Of a stretch of DNA of 40,568 nucleotides, positions 40,069 to 40,568 are shown piece after piece. This DNA is from Actinomycetes bacterium. GTDB taxonomy: Bacteria; Actinomycetota; Coriobacteriia; Coriobacteriales; Eggerthellaceae. The position numbers were made by a program, and so were the translations under genes. The first letter of the stretch is position 1, and the number at the start of each line of letters is the position of its first letter. The notes below the pieces were generated by a model, which was not told the DNA's origin, made no database searches, and saw nothing but the letters and a program-made list of their open reading frames with translations. The stretch spans positions 1 to 40,568 of the forward strand of contig JAEWQO010000092.1 of assembly GCA_023460315.1 (NCBI GenBank). The letters run 5' to 3'.

Positions 40069-40140
40069 TCACGCTCCCGCCCTGGCAGTCGCGCGGCACA
40101 CGACGACGTTGTCAATGACCGCTGCGATCCCTACTCCCAT
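40069..40140 (-). CDS. Possible 23-codon leader frame before the dtxR-like gene
   Basis: A short frame beginning MGVGIAAVIDNVVVC, with AAAGGA 6 bp before its ATG, a better ribosome-binding site than that of the following gene. Its TGA lies 4 bp before ATG 40064, fitting translational coupling. It could also be a chance frame in the mRNA leader. No known family was recognised. Confidence 0.3.
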   Translation of the reverse strand: MGVGIAAVIDNVVVCRATARAGA

Positions 40141-40545
40141 AGCCAATCCTTTCTAAAAGTTACCTTAATCATACTTTTAAGTATAACATTGTTATATAAA
40201 CAGGGCGAATGCCGTTCAAGAAAATACCCTTGGCAGCCAGACATCACAGCCAAGAAGAAAAGACCAGCTTGTTCGTCCGGTCGTTCCCCGAACGCAGACG
40301 CTGAACGTCGCGTGGCATAAAAGCGCTGATGACAGAGGAATGCCGTCGCAGATCGACTTCGCCTGCGTTCAGTTGCAGCCGGAAGGCTTTCCACACGCCG
40401 TATCCGCACGGCAACGTCGCAATTCCGAGGAAGGTAACGTAGAATTTCTTGCGCACTTTGAAAAATGAATACGTCCAGATAGGAGGACACGGCCCCATCC
40501 GTCGGTATGATGTGAGTGTCGAATTCAATCATTCCAGGAGGAACC
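40141..40545. promoter_or_regulatory. Divergent spacer with palindrome near dtxR-like gene
   Basis: ATACTTTTAAGTAT at 40171-40184 has 6-bp arms and lies in the AT-rich promoter zone of the dtxR-like gene; it may be an autoregulatory site. It does not fit GTTAG-N6-CTAAC. On the plus strand TATGAT (40506-40511) with a weak -35 precedes the gene at the window end. Nothing else was seen between 40200 and 40480. Confidence 0.4.
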
Positions 40546-40568
40546 GTGCCAGAACCCATCGTATCAGT
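40546..40568 (+). CDS. Start of an unidentified gene, cut by window end
   Basis: GTG start preceded by AGGAGGA at a short distance; only seven codons (MPEPIVS) are present. Product cannot be named. Its position divergent from a DtxR-like repressor makes a metal-related gene possible. Confidence 0.4.

Noticed and set aside
40131..40559. 142-codon minus-strand frame upstream of the dtxR-like gene
   Set aside because: No domain, covers AT-rich promoter DNA and a palindrome, and overlaps the start of a plus-strand gene.

Overview
The window is G+C-rich DNA from an anaerobic actinobacterium, most likely class Coriobacteriia, family Eggerthellaceae. This is inferred from gene content: DUF3793 beside a flavodoxin, soluble DMSO-reductase-family molybdoenzymes with small Fe-S partners and LuxR-type regulators, a sufCBDSU operon with an Rrf2 regulator, and many GTG starts and 1-4 bp gene overlaps. 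I saw no rRNA, tRNA, CRISPR array or insertion sequence. A perfect 16-bp parS site at 7440-7455 suggests an origin-proximal position.

Layout. (1) 1-6.5 kb, metal-linked genes: an ECF-type importer (S component, EcfT and a double ATPase that runs off the left edge), a divergent AraC regulator, a small FeoB-associated/HMA fusion protein, DUF3793 and a flavodoxin. (2) 6.5-7.8 kb, gene-poor: a terminator, an operator, parS and short tandem repeats. (3) 7.8-11 kb, zinc: a Fur-family (Zur-like) regulator and znuACB. (4) 11.1-16.8 kb, minus strand: cydDC and a large CPA1 Na+/H+ antiporter. (5) 17.1-21.9 kb: a deletion scar joining the 3' remnants of an ABC exporter and an AraC regulator, then queD, then an ABC ATPase plus FtsX-like permease. 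(6) 22.1-33.4 kb, an accessory redox island: a tandem-MarR regulator, molybdoenzyme 1 with an Fe-S subunit, a short membrane LuxR regulator, molybdoenzyme 2 with a 2[4Fe-4S] ferredoxin, and a MalT-like LuxR regulator. (7) 33.5-39.6 kb: an Rrf2 regulator divergent from sufCBDSU. (8) 39.6-40.6 kb: a DtxR/MntR-like repressor and the first codons of another gene.

Two regulatory networks can be read directly. A 16-bp palindrome, GTTAG-N6-CTAAC, occurs six times in intergenic DNA (3113, 3265, 4971, 5255, 6918, 18545), often abutting or overlapping a -10 element. It links the ECF importer, AraC, the FeoB-associated protein, DUF3793/flavodoxin and the FtsX-type ABC system into a probable iron (or manganese) regulon. 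The DtxR-like protein at 39.7-40.1 kb is a candidate repressor. Second, a conserved ~95-bp promoter module, including 44 bp with a single mismatch and an AACTTTTC-N6-GAAAAGTT dyad, lies in front of both the membrane LuxR gene and molybdoenzyme 2. This predicts that the regulator controls itself and the enzyme.

The most interesting system is the molybdoenzyme island. Molybdoenzyme 2 resembles acetylene hydratase and the catechol-dehydroxylase branch of the family. Molybdoenzyme 1 has an altered Fe-S motif and no Cys or Ser at the expected metal-ligand position. Substrates cannot be read from sequence; aromatic or other gut or plant-derived electron acceptors are the working inference.
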